This document shows, in pieces, positions 39,002 to 48,585 of a stretch of 60,266 bases of DNA. A program made the translations under genes and the position numbers. The notes beneath the pieces are model-generated. The model made no database searches. It saw only the letters and a program-made list of their open reading frames with translations, and was not told the origin of the DNA. The number at the start of each line of letters is the position of its first letter. Positions within the stretch are counted from its first letter, which is position 1. Origin of the DNA: an uncultured Pseudohongiella sp. (GTDB lineage: Bacteria; Pseudomonadota; Gammaproteobacteria; Pseudomonadales; Pseudohongiellaceae); the NCBI GenBank assembly GCA_902597095.1, contig CACJWK010000014.1, forward strand, positions 1 to 60,266, read 5' to 3'.

Positions 39002-39727
39002 TTATTGTGTCACCAGGCTGGGATCAAGGGCGTCTACCGGGCAGTCCTCAAGAACCCGCCTGATTTCATTGCGGTCACTGGATTCCAGCTGAATATCATA
39101 TTTTTCGGCAATCACTTCCCACAGCTGGGCATATTCGCATTGGAAGTCGTCCCGGGGCATGTAGCGGCTCGGGCCTCTGTCTCGCTTGCGGCGAATTTCT
39201 TGCTTGTCGACCAGCATGAGATTCAGTGGGTCGTTGGAAAACTGGATTTTTTTCTCTGGCATCCATCGGTCGCCGCCATGGGTGTGCGCGTACATGCGGG
39301 GTATGACGTGGTCGATATCGATCTGGACGGCCACGGTGAAGGTTTTTCCGGTGTATTCATCCAGCCACTCACCGATGCGAACGACGCAATTTCTGGGGTT
39401 GGTGTATTTGACTTCCCTCTTGCTGGTGAGAATGAGCATCTCCTGGCGCGTTGACTGACAGTCTTGATCGAAGTCTTCCTCGAATGGCCAGTCATCTTCA
39501 TTGAAAAATCTCTCGCGGTCCCGATAATTCGTCATGACGCCATCTCTTCTCCGGCGCATTGGATCGAAGGTGTCCGGGATGGAACAACCGCTCATGTGGC
39601 AATGGTAGGAGGGGCCGAAGTAATGCCCCCCATTGAGGTCAAGGCTGCCCGGATGCGCCTGTGCGTTAGGTTCGATTACGATACAAGTCAGGAACGCCAT
39701 GACCTGCATAAGCCGAGTCTTTTTCAT
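39002..39727 (-). CDS. Secreted HNH-family (DUF1524-like) nuclease with N-terminal YHCH motif
   Basis: Chosen start ATG 39727 (GGGAGT upstream) gives 241 residues; the frame stays open upstream without a better start. Signal peptide 1-24 (cleavage after NAQA). Residues 25-48 read HPGSLDLNGGHYFGPS, then YHCHMSGC, a His/Cys-rich motif resembling YHYH-type metal-binding segments. Residues about 100-190 resemble secreted HNH nucleases: D139-H140 in IDIDHVIPRMYAH, then FSNDPLNLMLVD with the Asn and a basic RRKRDRG segment. Likely a periplasmic or extracellular nuclease for nutrient DNA or biofilm DNA. Substrate is inferred. Confidence 0.8.
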   Translation of the reverse strand: MKKTRLMQVMAFLTCIVIEPNAQAHPGSLDLNGGHYFGPSYHCHMSGCSIPDTFDPMRRRRDGVMTNYRDRERFFNEDDWPFEEDFDQDCQSTRQEMLILTSKREVKYTNPRNCVVRIGEWLDEYTGKTFTVAVQIDIDHVIPRMYAHTHGGDRWMPEKKIQFSNDPLNLMLVDKQEIRRKRDRGPSRYMPRDDFQCEYAQLWEVIAEKYDIQLESSDRNEIRRVLEDCPVDALDPSLVTQ

Positions 39728-39796
39728 GGTTACTCCCAAAGCGTTGAAGCAGAAACCTGGGTTGCCCGATGCTGCCAAGCTTCTGAAAGCGAGTGT

Positions 39797-40648
39797 TCAG
39801 AAATCGATCAGTAGGGAAAGATCTAGTGCCCGACAGTGCTTAGTCAGCGCTCCCACGGATATATAGTCTACGCCAGTTTCTGCGATTCTGACCAGTTGGC
39901 CGTCTTCGATTCCGCCTGATGCTTCGAGTTTCGCGCGGTTCTGATTCTGCGCTACCGCTTGCTTTAGCTGGTCAATCGAGAAATTATCCAGCATGACAAT
40001 GTCCGCGTGAGCGACCAGGGCAGCTTCCATTTCTTCAAGATTTTGGACTTCGATCTGCACTGTTTTGCCGGGACTGACTGCTCGTGCCTTCGCGATCGAA
40101 GCAGCAATACCCCCGCAACTCACGATATGATTTTCCTTGATCAGATAGGCGTCGAACAGGCCCATCCTGTGGTTCCTGCCGCCGCCCACCGTCACCGCGT
40201 ATTTCTGTGCTGTTCGCAGTCCGGGCAGGGTTTTCCGGGTATCCAGCAGGGTAGCCGCAGTGTGCTGAATGAGCTTTGAGAAATTGGCGGTCTGCGTGGC
40301 GGTTGCTGAGAGGGTTTGCAGAAAGTTCAAGGCTGTTCGCTCACCGCTCATAAGCGCTCTCGCGGGGCCTCGAAGGTCGCAGAGCTTTTGGCCTGGTTCG
40401 ATCGGGTCACCTTCTTGCACATGCCAGTCAAGACAGACAGCATCATTTAGCTGGCGGAAGGCTTCTTGCGCCCACGGTATTCCGCAAATGTACCCGTTGT
40501 CTTTACTGACAATACTGCCCTCGGCGTGTTTGTGCGCGGGAATCAATGCCGCCGTGATGTCGCCGCTTCCGAGGTCTTCAGTCAAAGCGCGACGCACTGT
40601 CTCAGTCATGTCTACGGGGAGTTGATTCGGGGACGATGGGCTGTTCAT
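39797..40648 (-). CDS. nadC: Nicotinate-nucleotide pyrophosphorylase (carboxylating)
   Basis: Converts quinolinate and PRPP to nicotinate mononucleotide in NAD synthesis. 283 residues with LTEDLGSGDIT near the N-terminus, ALNFLQTLSATAT, LDTRKTLPGLRTAQKYAV, GGGRNHRMGLFDAYLIKENH, VQIEVQNLEE and LEASGGI. Length and motifs match the family. Divergent neighbourhood with ampD-ampE is typical of Pseudomonas-like genomes. Confidence 0.96.
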   Translation of the reverse strand: MNSPSSPNQLPVDMTETVRRALTEDLGSGDITAALIPAHKHAEGSIVSKDNGYICGIPWAQEAFRQLNDAVCLDWHVQEGDPIEPGQKLCDLRGPARALMSGERTALNFLQTLSATATQTANFSKLIQHTAATLLDTRKTLPGLRTAQKYAVTVGGGRNHRMGLFDAYLIKENHIVSCGGIAASIAKARAVSPGKTVQIEVQNLEEMEAALVAHADIVMLDNFSIDQLKQAVAQNQNRAKLEASGGIEDGQLVRIAETGVDYISVGALTKHCRALDLSLLIDF

Positions 40649-40668
40649 TGTTTCTGATTTCCGGGTGT

Positions 40669-41214
40669 CTAGCTTCTGAGTTCCGAACGTCTGAACTGTC
40701 TCAGGGTCAGGGTATTACCGCGTTGGGTGAACTCGATCTGTTTCAGTGCGCTCATGCCCAGGAGGATTGTCTCGCCCCCCATGCTCGGTGTGATGCTTGC
40801 AGACACCCCGCTGAGCTCAATTTGTCCGAGGGTCAATTGATCGATCGTGGTGGAAAATACAGGTACCACACCGGCGGCAGTTTTCACTCGGGTTCGGGCG
40901 CCATAATCCAAGCCAAGATTTTCGGCCAGGCCTGCTGGCACTGCGACATCAGTAGCGCCGGTATCCAAAAGGAAGGTGACGGGTCTGCCGTTAACAGTGC
41001 CTGCTGATACATAATGCCCCTGCCTGTTGCGGAGCAGGACGACTTGCAATGAGCCGTCTTTCAGCGTATCGCTGTTCGGGTCGGTATTCGGGTTGTTCTG
41101 CCTTGCTATCCAGCCCTCGAAAAAGACGGTCAATGCAGCCAGTGCCAGCGCAAAGCAGATGGCAAGCATTCCCTGTCCGAGCTTTCTCTCAGGCGACTGT
41201 GTGGGCGGGCTCAT
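40669..41214 (-). CDS. Membrane-anchored retropepsin-like aspartic protease
   Basis: 181 residues from ATG 41214. One membrane span (about 14-33), then a clan AA aspartic-protease domain with the catalytic motif LLDTGATDVAVP (D84), the flap region and the hydrophobic ILLGMSALKQIEF near the C-terminus. Single retroviral-type domains like this must dimerise to be active. It belongs to a conserved bacterial family of unknown substrate. It lies 20 bases downstream-to-upstream of nadC on the same strand, so may be cotranscribed. A longer frame to 41313 exists but lacks a better start. Confidence 0.85.
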   Translation of the reverse strand: MSPPTQSPERKLGQGMLAICFALALAALTVFFEGWIARQNNPNTDPNSDTLKDGSLQVVLLRNRQGHYVSAGTVNGRPVTFLLDTGATDVAVPAGLAENLGLDYGARTRVKTAAGVVPVFSTTIDQLTLGQIELSGVSASITPSMGGETILLGMSALKQIEFTQRGNTLTLRQFRRSELRS

Positions 41215-41582
41215 CCTCAAATTATCACCCAAGCAACCATGATTGCAAAGCCAGCGACAGTTTGACGACGCTGGGAATGCCATCCGGGCTGCCGTTCTGA
41301 CGATCCACTGCACTGGCGATTGACCCGGATGGAAGAACGTTCGGTGTGGGGTGCGCCGTCAAGCCGATAGTCACTGCGAGATAGGTCTCTGTGACGATGT
41401 TAGAAACCAGTCGTCGCCCAGCGGTTGCGTGGCTGTTCGAAATCAGTGATTGGCCCTTGAGCTCCCGTGTTGACTGTAAGGCAGGTCGGTGGCCGGAACG
41501 GGCTGTGATAAACTTACACCGCGATGCGACTACATGACTATATCCTTTGGACTATACCCATAAGACTGCAAACAGTGCTCAG
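41215..41582. other. Intergenic region between protease gene and ampD
   Basis: 368 bases with no gene. It must hold divergent promoters. GATAAT lies six bases before the protease ATG with TTGCAA 16 bases upstream, which would place the start site at or near the ATG. TTGACT occurs at about 41469, but no good -10 is at the right distance. No known RNA or repeat seen. Confidence 0.4.
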
Positions 41583-42128
41583 ATGTCTATCGAATCACAC
41601 AGGTTAACCAGCGCGAGCTTCGTCGAGTCACCGAACCAAAGCGCAAGGCCAGCAGAGGCTCTGATCAGCTTGCTGGTCATTCATAATATCAGCTTGCCAC
41701 CGGGAGAATTCGGTGGAGACTCGATCACGCAGCTTTTCTGCAACACGCTGAATTGTTCTGCTCACCCTTATTTTCGAACGCTGGAGGGTTTGCGTGTGTC
41801 GGCACATATACTCATTCGCCGGGACGGAGGCATCATGCAGTTTGTGCCGTTTGATCGCAAAGCCTGGCATGCCGGAGAATCTTCATTCCAAGGCATTAAC
41901 AATTGTAATGACTTTTCCATTGGAGTGGAGCTGGAGGGGACCGATCATGATCCTTTTACCGACAGCCAGTATGCGGCTTTAACCCAAGTAACTCGCGACC
42001 TGTTGGCTGCTTATCCTGGTTTGACTGAGGCGCGTATCGTGGGCCATAGTGATGTGGCGCCGGGTCGAAAAAGCGACCCCGGGCCATGTTTTGATTGGGA
42101 GAGATATCGACGTTCTCTTCGTTCCTGA
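41583..42128 (+). CDS. ampD: 1,6-anhydro-N-acetylmuramyl-L-alanine amidase AmpD
   Basis: Cytoplasmic zinc amidase that removes the peptide from anhydromuropeptides during peptidoglycan recycling; its loss derepresses AmpC in other species. From ATG 41583 it is 181 residues (E. coli 183). Zinc ligands H34, H155 and D165 are present (LVIHNISLPPGEFGG; VGHSDVAPGRKSDPGP) along with E117. A TTG at 41547 would add 12 residues and is less likely. ampE follows 22 bases later. Confidence 0.95.
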   Translation: MSIESHRLTSASFVESPNQSARPAEALISLLVIHNISLPPGEFGGDSITQLFCNTLNCSAHPYFRTLEGLRVSAHILIRRDGGIMQFVPFDRKAWHAGESSFQGINNCNDFSIGVELEGTDHDPFTDSQYAALTQVTRDLLAAYPGLTEARIVGHSDVAPGRKSDPGPCFDWERYRRSLRS

Positions 42129-42150
42129 AAACACATACTGACATCTCTGA

Positions 42151-43095
42151 ATGAAATTTCTGGTTATCTTGATTAGTCTGACAATCAACTATCTCTGGTT
42201 GAAGGACTTCGATCGCTTTGATGATTCCTGGTTCTTTCGATTGCGTCGCCTGATTGAGGCGGGTTTTTCCCGCCTTGAAATCAAGACAGAGATTTCATGG
42301 CTGGTGCCAGTTGTCTCGGTTTATGCGTTGTTGTTGCTGACGCTCTTGATGCTGCTGCAGCTCGCCAGCGGGATGTTGTATGGGTTTATCACCATGCTGA
42401 TTCACATCTGGGTGCTGCTCGTTGCTCTTGACAGAACGCAGCCGGGCAAGCTGGCGAATGAATTTCTAACTCGCTGGCGCCGGGGAGACTCGCAGGGCAC
42501 GCTTATGTTTTTGCAGGAGCAGGGTCTGTGTGCAAAAGACCGAACCTTCGGGTCAGACTCGAAGATTTATGCCTGCTTTAAAGAGCAGCTCGTTTATCGC
42601 TGCTTTGAGAAGATGTTCATCATGATGTTCAGTTATCTGTTGGCCGGCGCGTTCGGCGTGCTGTTTGCTTACGTCAGCTATCAACTTCGCGACAGTCACG
42701 CTGAGCTCCAAAATAGTAAACAGGTTAATTTGATTGCCGGGATGATTTTTATTTTGGAATGGATTCCGGTTCGGCTGTTGGCTCTAACTTTTTCTCTTGT
42801 CGGCAATTTTGTTCTGTGCTTTGATCAGCTCAAGCCCCGATTTCTGGACTTTACCCAACGCTCGCATTCTGCCGACCTCTGTGAATACGCCTCGTGCGCG
42901 CTGTTCGACAGGTCCGGTACAGGGCTGTTTGCAGGCGGGCCGTTGACTGCTCAGGTTGGCCTGACTGATGAGGCGGATGAACGGCTTGCTCAGACAGAGG
43001 AAGTCGAGGCGCTGCAAGCGCTGCTCGAACGCAGTCAGGCGATCTGGCTGGTGGGTTTGGCGCTTTTCACCCTGCTGGGCTTACAATTACACTGA
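42151..43095 (+). CDS. ampE: Membrane protein AmpE
   Basis: Inner-membrane protein linked to AmpD in beta-lactamase induction; molecular role unsettled. 314 residues with about four membrane spans (near 50-90, 160-175, 195-225, 290-312). The N-terminal pattern MKFLVILISLTINYLWLKDFDRFDDSW and central cytoplasmic loop fit AmpE. Coupled to ampD. Confidence 0.9.
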   Translation: MKFLVILISLTINYLWLKDFDRFDDSWFFRLRRLIEAGFSRLEIKTEISWLVPVVSVYALLLLTLLMLLQLASGMLYGFITMLIHIWVLLVALDRTQPGKLANEFLTRWRRGDSQGTLMFLQEQGLCAKDRTFGSDSKIYACFKEQLVYRCFEKMFIMMFSYLLAGAFGVLFAYVSYQLRDSHAELQNSKQVNLIAGMIFILEWIPVRLLALTFSLVGNFVLCFDQLKPRFLDFTQRSHSADLCEYASCALFDRSGTGLFAGGPLTAQVGLTDEADERLAQTEEVEALQALLERSQAIWLVGLALFTLLGLQLH

Positions 43096-43414
43096 CGTGT
43101 CACTGCTCTGGCGGTAACAACGGAGTCTGTGCTATGGGCTACCCTGAGTTTGTAGTTTTTCGGCAAATCATCGGCAGTTTTTTGATCTATTGTGCCCAGT
43201 TTTACCCGCTTTCATTTCTAAGGTGCTGAACTTCCTAAAAAAATAAAAATCTCAAATTCGAGATGGTTGAGGCAAATATGTAGTAATACTACATATTGAG
43301 GCAGTTTTACATGGAATTATTCATGCTCTTGCGGTAGGATGTCTCCAGTTTGTAATTTATTTACATGCTCTATGGACATCGCCAGTAGCCGAAGAAGCAC
43401 ACAGGACGTAGGAC
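43096..43414. other. ampE-aceE intergenic region
   Basis: 319 bases, AT-rich, no gene. It contains the palindrome described separately at 43275-43297 and a smaller inverted repeat ATCTC-AAATTC-GAGAT at about 43249-43264. TTGAGG at 43267-43272 with TACATA 17 bases later is a possible promoter overlapped by the palindrome. Confidence 0.5.
43275..43297. promoter_or_regulatory. Perfect 23-bp palindrome, probable operator of aceE-aceF
   Basis: AATATGTAGTA, one central A, TACTACATATT: 11-bp arms with no mismatch. The core TAGTAATACTA fits TNGT-NNN-ACNA, the consensus of the FadR subgroup of GntR regulators, which includes PdhR, the pyruvate-responsive repressor of aceEF in E. coli. It overlaps the likely promoter about 120 bases before aceE. 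The regulator is inferred; no pdhR gene is in the window. Confidence 0.65.
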
Positions 43415-46102
43415 ATGACACAACAAAACGACGCGAATCCAGAAGAAACCAGAGAGTGGTTGGATGCGCTTCAGTCGGTAGTAGATGAGGAAGGCATCGA
43501 CAGGGCGCATTTTCTTATCAACAAACTGAACGACACTGCCATACGCATGGGGCGGTATGTCCCAATCACCTCGGTAGTTACGCCCTACAGCAATACGATT
43601 GCGCCTATCGATGAAGAGCGCATGCCCGGCGATATGTTCATGGAGCGGCAGATCAGAGGCATCGTGCGCTGGAATGCGCTGGCTATGGTGATGCGAGCCA
43701 ATCAGCGGGACGGCAGCATAGGGGGTCATATTTCTACGTTCGCCTCCGCAGCCACCCTTTACGATGTGGGGTTTAATTACTTCTTCAAAGGCCCCAACGA
43801 AAAGAACGAGGGTGATCTGATCTACTATCAGGGACACTCATCCCCCGGCATATATGCTAGGTCTTTCGTCGAGGGCAGGCTGGAGGAGTCACAGCTCGAC
43901 AACTTTCGCAACGAAGTCGAAGGTAATGGCCTGTCGTCTTATCCACATCCCTGGCTGATGCCTGACTACTGGCAATTTCCCACGGTTTCTATGGGGCTTG
44001 GGCCGATACAGGCGATCTATCAGGCTCACCTGATGAAATACCTGACCAATCGGGGTTTGCTGGACAACAGTGATCGCAAGATCTGGGCATTTCTTGGCGA
44101 TGGCGAGATGGATGAACCTGAGTCGCTTGGGGCTATCGGTAAGGCAGGAAGAGAACGTCTCGATAATCTGATTTTTGTCATTAACTGCAACTTGCAGCGC
44201 CTCGATGGGCCGGTACGTGGAAATGGCAAAATTATCCAGGAGCTCGAGGGTATTTTTCGAGGCGCAGGTTGGAACGTGATCAAAGTGGTCTGGGGCAGGC
44301 ACTGGGATCCTTTGCTGCAGGCAGACAAGGACGGCATTCTTCAAGCACGGATGGATGAGGTGGTTGATGGCGAATATCAGAACTATGCCAGTCGGGGAGG
44401 GGCCTACACCCGAGAACACTTCTTCGGAACTGACCCTGAGCTTCTCAAGATGGTAGCGCATCTCTCTGACGAAGATATCATGGCGCTTAATCGGGGAGGT
44501 CACGATCCCTATAAAGTCTACGCTGCCTACGCGGAGGCAGTGAAAGCGAATGGCAAGCCCACGGTTATTCTCGCCAAAACTGTTAAGGGTTATGCATTTG
44601 GTGGAGGGGCGGAAGCCCAGAATGCAACGCACTCAGTGAAGAAGCTGGATATCGAGGCGCTGAAGAAATTCCGGGATCGTTTCGGCATCCCAATCGATGA
44701 CGCCAAGTTGAGTGAAGTGCCCTACTACCGGCCGGCTGAGGACAGTCTAGAGCTGCGCTATATGCGGAAAATGCGGGAGAAACTTGGCGGGTCTCTGCCG
44801 CAGCGCAGGGCAGTGGGTCAATCACTGAAAGTCCCTTCGCTCGAGATCTTTGATGCTCAGGTGAAAGGCAGCGGGGAGCGCGAGCAGTCAACGACAATGG
44901 CCTTTGTCAGGATGCTGAATGCACTTTGTAAAGATCAGGAAATCGGGGAAAAGGTTGTGCCTATCGTGCCAGACGAGGCGCGTACTTTCGGTATGGAAGG
45001 GATGTTCCGGCAGATGGGCATTTATTCTGCAATGGGGCAGCTCTACGATCCAGCAGACTCCAACCAGGTCATGTATTACCGCGAAGACAAAAAAGGCCAG
45101 ATGCTGGAAGAAGGGATTTCGGAATCGGGTGCTTTCTCTGCGTGGCTTGCAGCGGCAACATCCTACAGTACCAATAATTGTCCGCTCATCCCGTTTTATA
45201 TTTACTACTCAATGTTCGGCTTTCAGCGCGTTGGGGATCTCAGCTGGGCGGCTGGCGATTCGCAGGCCCGTGGCTTCCTGATTGGGGCAACCGCTGGCAG
45301 AACAACGCTTAATGGAGAAGGGCTGCAGCATCAGGACGGGCACAGCCACCTGTTGGCATCAACCATACCGAATTGTGTGACCTACGATCCAACTTACGCC
45401 TATGAGCTGGCGGTAATCATTCAAGACGGGCTCCGTCGGATGTACCACGAACAGGAGTCGGTGTACTACTACATTACCACCATGAATGAGAATTATGTCC
45501 AACCCGAAATGCCGGCTGGCTGTGAGCAGGGAATCATAAAAGGGATGTACCTGCTTGAAGATGGGTCCTCGAAAGCCTACAAAGTGACTAACCCTGTCAG
45601 TAAAGATTTGCGCCTGCGTCTGTTAGGTAGCGGCACAATTTTGCGGGAAGTTCGCAAGGCGGCAGAAATACTGAGAAAAGACTATTCAGTGCTGGTGGAT
45701 GTCTGGAGTGTTACCAGCTACAACGAACTCCGCCGGGAAGCGCTGGCGGTAAGCCGTGAAAATATGCTCAGCCCGTCAAAAAAGGCGAAGATACCTTTTG
45801 TTACGGAGCAATTGGGGAAGCAGTCCGGCCCGGTAATATCCACGACCGACTATATGAAGCTGTACTCGGATCAGATTCGGGAATTCGTCCCGGATTCTTT
45901 CCGGGTGCTTGGTACAGATGGATTTGGTCGCAGCGACAGCCGTGAGCAGTTGCGTCATTATTTTGAGGTGGATGCCAAATTTGTTGTGCTGGCAGCGCTG
46001 AGCGAACTGAAGGCGCTGGACCTGATCACCGCGAAGCAAATCAACGATTACAATAAAGCCAACGGGATTGACCAGGACAAGGCCGATCCCGTTTCACACT
46101 AG
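43415..46102 (+). CDS. aceE: Pyruvate dehydrogenase E1 component, homodimeric type
   Basis: Thiamine-diphosphate enzyme that decarboxylates pyruvate and acetylates the lipoyl groups of E2. 895 residues, the length of the single-chain gammaproteobacterial E1. Conserved pieces include NAMAMV-like RWNALAMVMRANQ, GHISTFASAATLYDVGFN, the TPP-binding FLGDGEMDEPESLGAIG ... NCNLQRLDGPVRGN, and PYYIYYSMFGFQRVGD-like FYIYYSMFGFQRVGD. Followed 42 bases later by aceF. Confidence 0.97.
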   Translation: MTQQNDANPEETREWLDALQSVVDEEGIDRAHFLINKLNDTAIRMGRYVPITSVVTPYSNTIAPIDEERMPGDMFMERQIRGIVRWNALAMVMRANQRDGSIGGHISTFASAATLYDVGFNYFFKGPNEKNEGDLIYYQGHSSPGIYARSFVEGRLEESQLDNFRNEVEGNGLSSYPHPWLMPDYWQFPTVSMGLGPIQAIYQAHLMKYLTNRGLLDNSDRKIWAFLGDGEMDEPESLGAIGKAGRERLDNLIFVINCNLQRLDGPVRGNGKIIQELEGIFRGAGWNVIKVVWGRHWDPLLQADKDGILQARMDEVVDGEYQNYASRGGAYTREHFFGTDPELLKMVAHLSDEDIMALNRGGHDPYKVYAAYAEAVKANGKPTVILAKTVKGYAFGGGAEAQNATHSVKKLDIEALKKFRDRFGIPIDDAKLSEVPYYRPAEDSLELRYMRKMREKLGGSLPQRRAVGQSLKVPSLEIFDAQVKGSGEREQSTTMAFVRMLNALCKDQEIGEKVVPIVPDEARTFGMEGMFRQMGIYSAMGQLYDPADSNQVMYYREDKKGQMLEEGISESGAFSAWLAAATSYSTNNCPLIPFYIYYSMFGFQRVGDLSWAAGDSQARGFLIGATAGRTTLNGEGLQHQDGHSHLLASTIPNCVTYDPTYAYELAVIIQDGLRRMYHEQESVYYYITTMNENYVQPEMPAGCEQGIIKGMYLLEDGSSKAYKVTNPVSKDLRLRLLGSGTILREVRKAAEILRKDYSVLVDVWSVTSYNELRREALAVSRENMLSPSKKAKIPFVTEQLGKQSGPVISTTDYMKLYSDQIREFVPDSFRVLGTDGFGRSDSREQLRHYFEVDAKFVVLAALSELKALDLITAKQINDYNKANGIDQDKADPVSH

Positions 46103-46144
46103 CTGAAGCCCATAAGGTATGAATTAGCAGCGAGGAAGTAAGGT

Positions 46145-47794
46145 TTGGCGATAGAAAAAATAACAGTACCTGACCTCGGGGAAGCGAGTGACGTAGAAGT
46201 CATCGAATTATTGGTCACCGTTGGTCAGCAAGTTGCCGAAAACGACTCTCTGCTGGTGCTGGAAAGCGATAAGGCGGCGATGGAAATTCCTGCGCCGATG
46301 GCCGGCATTGTGAAAAGCATCGCCATCAATCTCGGCGATACGGTGAGCACCGGGGTTGAGATACTGAGTCTGGAGGTCGAGCGCAATAACGCTTCAGCAG
46401 AACCGGTCGCGGACGCCGCTGCAGACGAAACGCAGCGAGCCCCTCAGGTTGATGAACCCTCTCCTAAGGCAGCACCGGCGTCAGGTAAAGCGGAACAGCC
46501 TGCTTCAATCGAATCTGTCGTTACCGTTCCCGATCTTGGGATTGATGATGAAGTGGATGTGATTGAGATTCATGTCAGCGCAGGAGACAGGCTTGAAGCG
46601 GATCAACCGCTTCTCACGCTGGAATCGGATAAGGCCGCTATGGAGGTTCCCTCACCGCAGGCAGGTGAGGTTCTCGAGATACTGGTCAAGGTGGGAGACA
46701 AGGTCAAAACAGGAGCAGAGGTGCTTAAGCTTTCTGCTGACGCTGGCGGTGACGTGGTGGCGCCGGCTCAGGAAGCGCCCGCCGCGAGTACTGAGGCTTC
46801 CGGCACAGCCGCTGATGATTCGCGGCCGTTGCCGGCGTCAGAGCCTTCCTGGCCCTCTCAGCCTGCTGCGCAGAATATCCCTGTCTCTGTTGAGCCGACT
46901 AAGATCTATGCCGGTCCGGCAGTTCGAAAGCTGGCGCGAGAGTTGGGTGTTGATCTGGCGCTGGTGCAGGGTTCTGGCGCTCGGTCCCGCGTAGTTAAAG
47001 AAGATATTCATGCCTTTGTCAAAACCCGGATCAATGGCGTACCAACAGGATCGGTTGCGGTCGCGCCTCCGGTGCCTGATGTTGATTTCTCGCAATTCGG
47101 GCCGATTGAAGAGCTGCCTCGCACCAAATTGCAGAAAGTTACTGCGATCAACATGCAGAGGAACTGGAGCACTGTGCCTCATGTTGCGCAATTTAATGAA
47201 GCGGATGTAACCGCGCTTGAAGACTTTCGAAACGAGCTGCGTCCTGAGGCGGAAAAAAAAGGCGTCAAGTTAACTTTTTTGCCGTTTTTGCTTAAAGTTT
47301 GTGCGAAAGCGCTGGCAGAGTATCCACAGTTTAATGTTTCCCTGCATTCCTCGGGTGAATTTGTTATTCAAAAGAAGTATTGCCATATCGGCGTAGCTGT
47401 GGCGACGGAAGCTGGTTTGGTGGTGCCGGTCATTCGCGATGTGGATACGAAGACCATCTACGAACTGGCACGTGAAGTGTCCGAGCTGACCGCCAAAGCC
47501 AAGTCGAGAAAACTGACCCTGGAAGAGATGCAGGGAGCATGTTTTACCATCAGCAGTCTAGGTGCCATTGGAGGAACCGGGTTTATTCCCATAATCAATG
47601 CGCCGGAGGTTGCGATACTTGGGGTTGCCAGAACCGAGATAAAGCCGGTGTACGCCAATGGTGATTTCGTGCCCCGTAAGATGCTCCCGCTTACTCTATG
47701 CTATGACCACAAGGCCCTCAACGGGGTTGATGGAGGCTTGTTTGCGGATTATCTGGTCAAGCTTCTCGGTGATATTCGCAGACTCGCCCTCTGA
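46145..47794 (+). CDS. aceF: Dihydrolipoamide acetyltransferase (pyruvate dehydrogenase E2)
   Basis: Core of the pyruvate dehydrogenase complex; moves acetyl groups from E1 to CoA. 549 residues from a TTG start with GAGGAAG upstream. Two lipoyl domains (about 1-78 and 123-200), each with the ESDKAAME swinging-arm lysine (K43 in the first), proline/alanine-rich linkers, a peripheral subunit-binding domain ([20 protein letters not shown], about 256-292), and the catalytic domain ending with [11 protein letters not shown], whose histidine is the catalytic base. No E3 (lpd) gene follows, so E3 must be encoded elsewhere. Confidence 0.96.
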   Translation: MAIEKITVPDLGEASDVEVIELLVTVGQQVAENDSLLVLESDKAAMEIPAPMAGIVKSIAINLGDTVSTGVEILSLEVERNNASAEPVADAAADETQRAPQVDEPSPKAAPASGKAEQPASIESVVTVPDLGIDDEVDVIEIHVSAGDRLEADQPLLTLESDKAAMEVPSPQAGEVLEILVKVGDKVKTGAEVLKLSADAGGDVVAPAQEAPAASTEASGTAADDSRPLPASEPSWPSQPAAQNIPVSVEPTKIYAGPAVRKLARELGVDLALVQGSGARSRVVKEDIHAFVKTRINGVPTGSVAVAPPVPDVDFSQFGPIEELPRTKLQKVTAINMQRNWSTVPHVAQFNEADVTALEDFRNELRPEAEKKGVKLTFLPFLLKVCAKALAEYPQFNVSLHSSGEFVIQKKYCHIGVAVATEAGLVVPVIRDVDTKTIYELAREVSELTAKAKSRKLTLEEMQGACFTISSLGAIGGTGFIPIINAPEVAILGVARTEIKPVYANGDFVPRKMLPLTLCYDHKALNGVDGGLFADYLVKLLGDIRRLAL

Positions 47795-47808
47795 GGACAG
47801 CCATTGCA

Positions 47809-48585
47809 TCAGGCTGAGGGGAAAAAGAGCGCTGCTTTACCTATGCCGCTTTCAACGCGTCTGATTCTGCACCCGAAGGCTTCCGACAAATGTTCCTCCT
47901 GAAGAATTTCGGACACTGGGCCGGCCAGATATGTCCCTTCGCCCATCAGTAATAGAACATGGTCACACATTTGACTGACCAGATTTATGTCGTGACTGGC
48001 CATCACGAGGGCGGCTCGGTGACCGGTCACTTTTGCCTTAAGTCTCTGTAATCCCCTCAGCTGATGAGCCAGGTCAAGATGGTTGCTGGGCTCGTCCAGT
48101 AAATAAAGCGCGGGTGCCTGCGCCACCAGTTGGGCAAGCGCGAGGCGCTGAGCTTCACCGCCGGAGAGGGTATCGATGCTGCGTGCAGACAGGTGCGCCA
48201 GGTCGAATTCCCGCAAGGCGTTTTCGACGACTTCAAAATCTTCCGGGTCATCTTTCCACAGTGATTCATGGTGGGGGTAGCGGCCCAGCATCGCGGTTTC
48301 AAAAACCGTTTTGGGCATAACAGGCAGGCCCTGCTGGAAAAGCAGGCCGATTCGGCGGGCCAACGGTTTTCCGCTTAGCGTGGTCAAATTCTCGCCTTCT
48401 AGGTAAATTTCCCCAGTCGCCGCGGGCAAAAGCTTTGCTAGTGTGTGCAGCAGCGAAGTTTTGCCTGTGCCATTTCGACCGAGGAGGGCCCAGCTGGTGC
48501 CGGGCTCGATTTTCAGTTCAAGCTGGTGGATGAGCCTGCGCCGCGCCACCAAGATATCCAGATTGCGGGTTTGGAGAAGCGTCAC
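47809..48585 (-). CDS. ABC transporter ATPase, FecE/BtuD type
   Basis: ATP-binding subunit of an uptake system of the iron-siderophore/cobalamin class. 258 residues: Walker A GRNGTGKTS (37-45), signature LSGGEAQRLALAQL, Walker B LYLLDEPSNHLD, and the switch histidine in MASHDINL. GTG start overlaps the stop of the permease gene (GTGA). Substrate (haem, siderophore or vitamin B12) cannot be told from the ATPase. Confidence 0.88.
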   Translation of the reverse strand: MTLLQTRNLDILVARRRLIHQLELKIEPGTSWALLGRNGTGKTSLLHTLAKLLPAATGEIYLEGENLTTLSGKPLARRIGLLFQQGLPVMPKTVFETAMLGRYPHHESLWKDDPEDFEVVENALREFDLAHLSARSIDTLSGGEAQRLALAQLVAQAPALYLLDEPSNHLDLAHQLRGLQRLKAKVTGHRAALVMASHDINLVSQMCDHVLLLMGEGTYLAGPVSEILQEEHLSEAFGCRIRRVESGIGKAALFFPSA

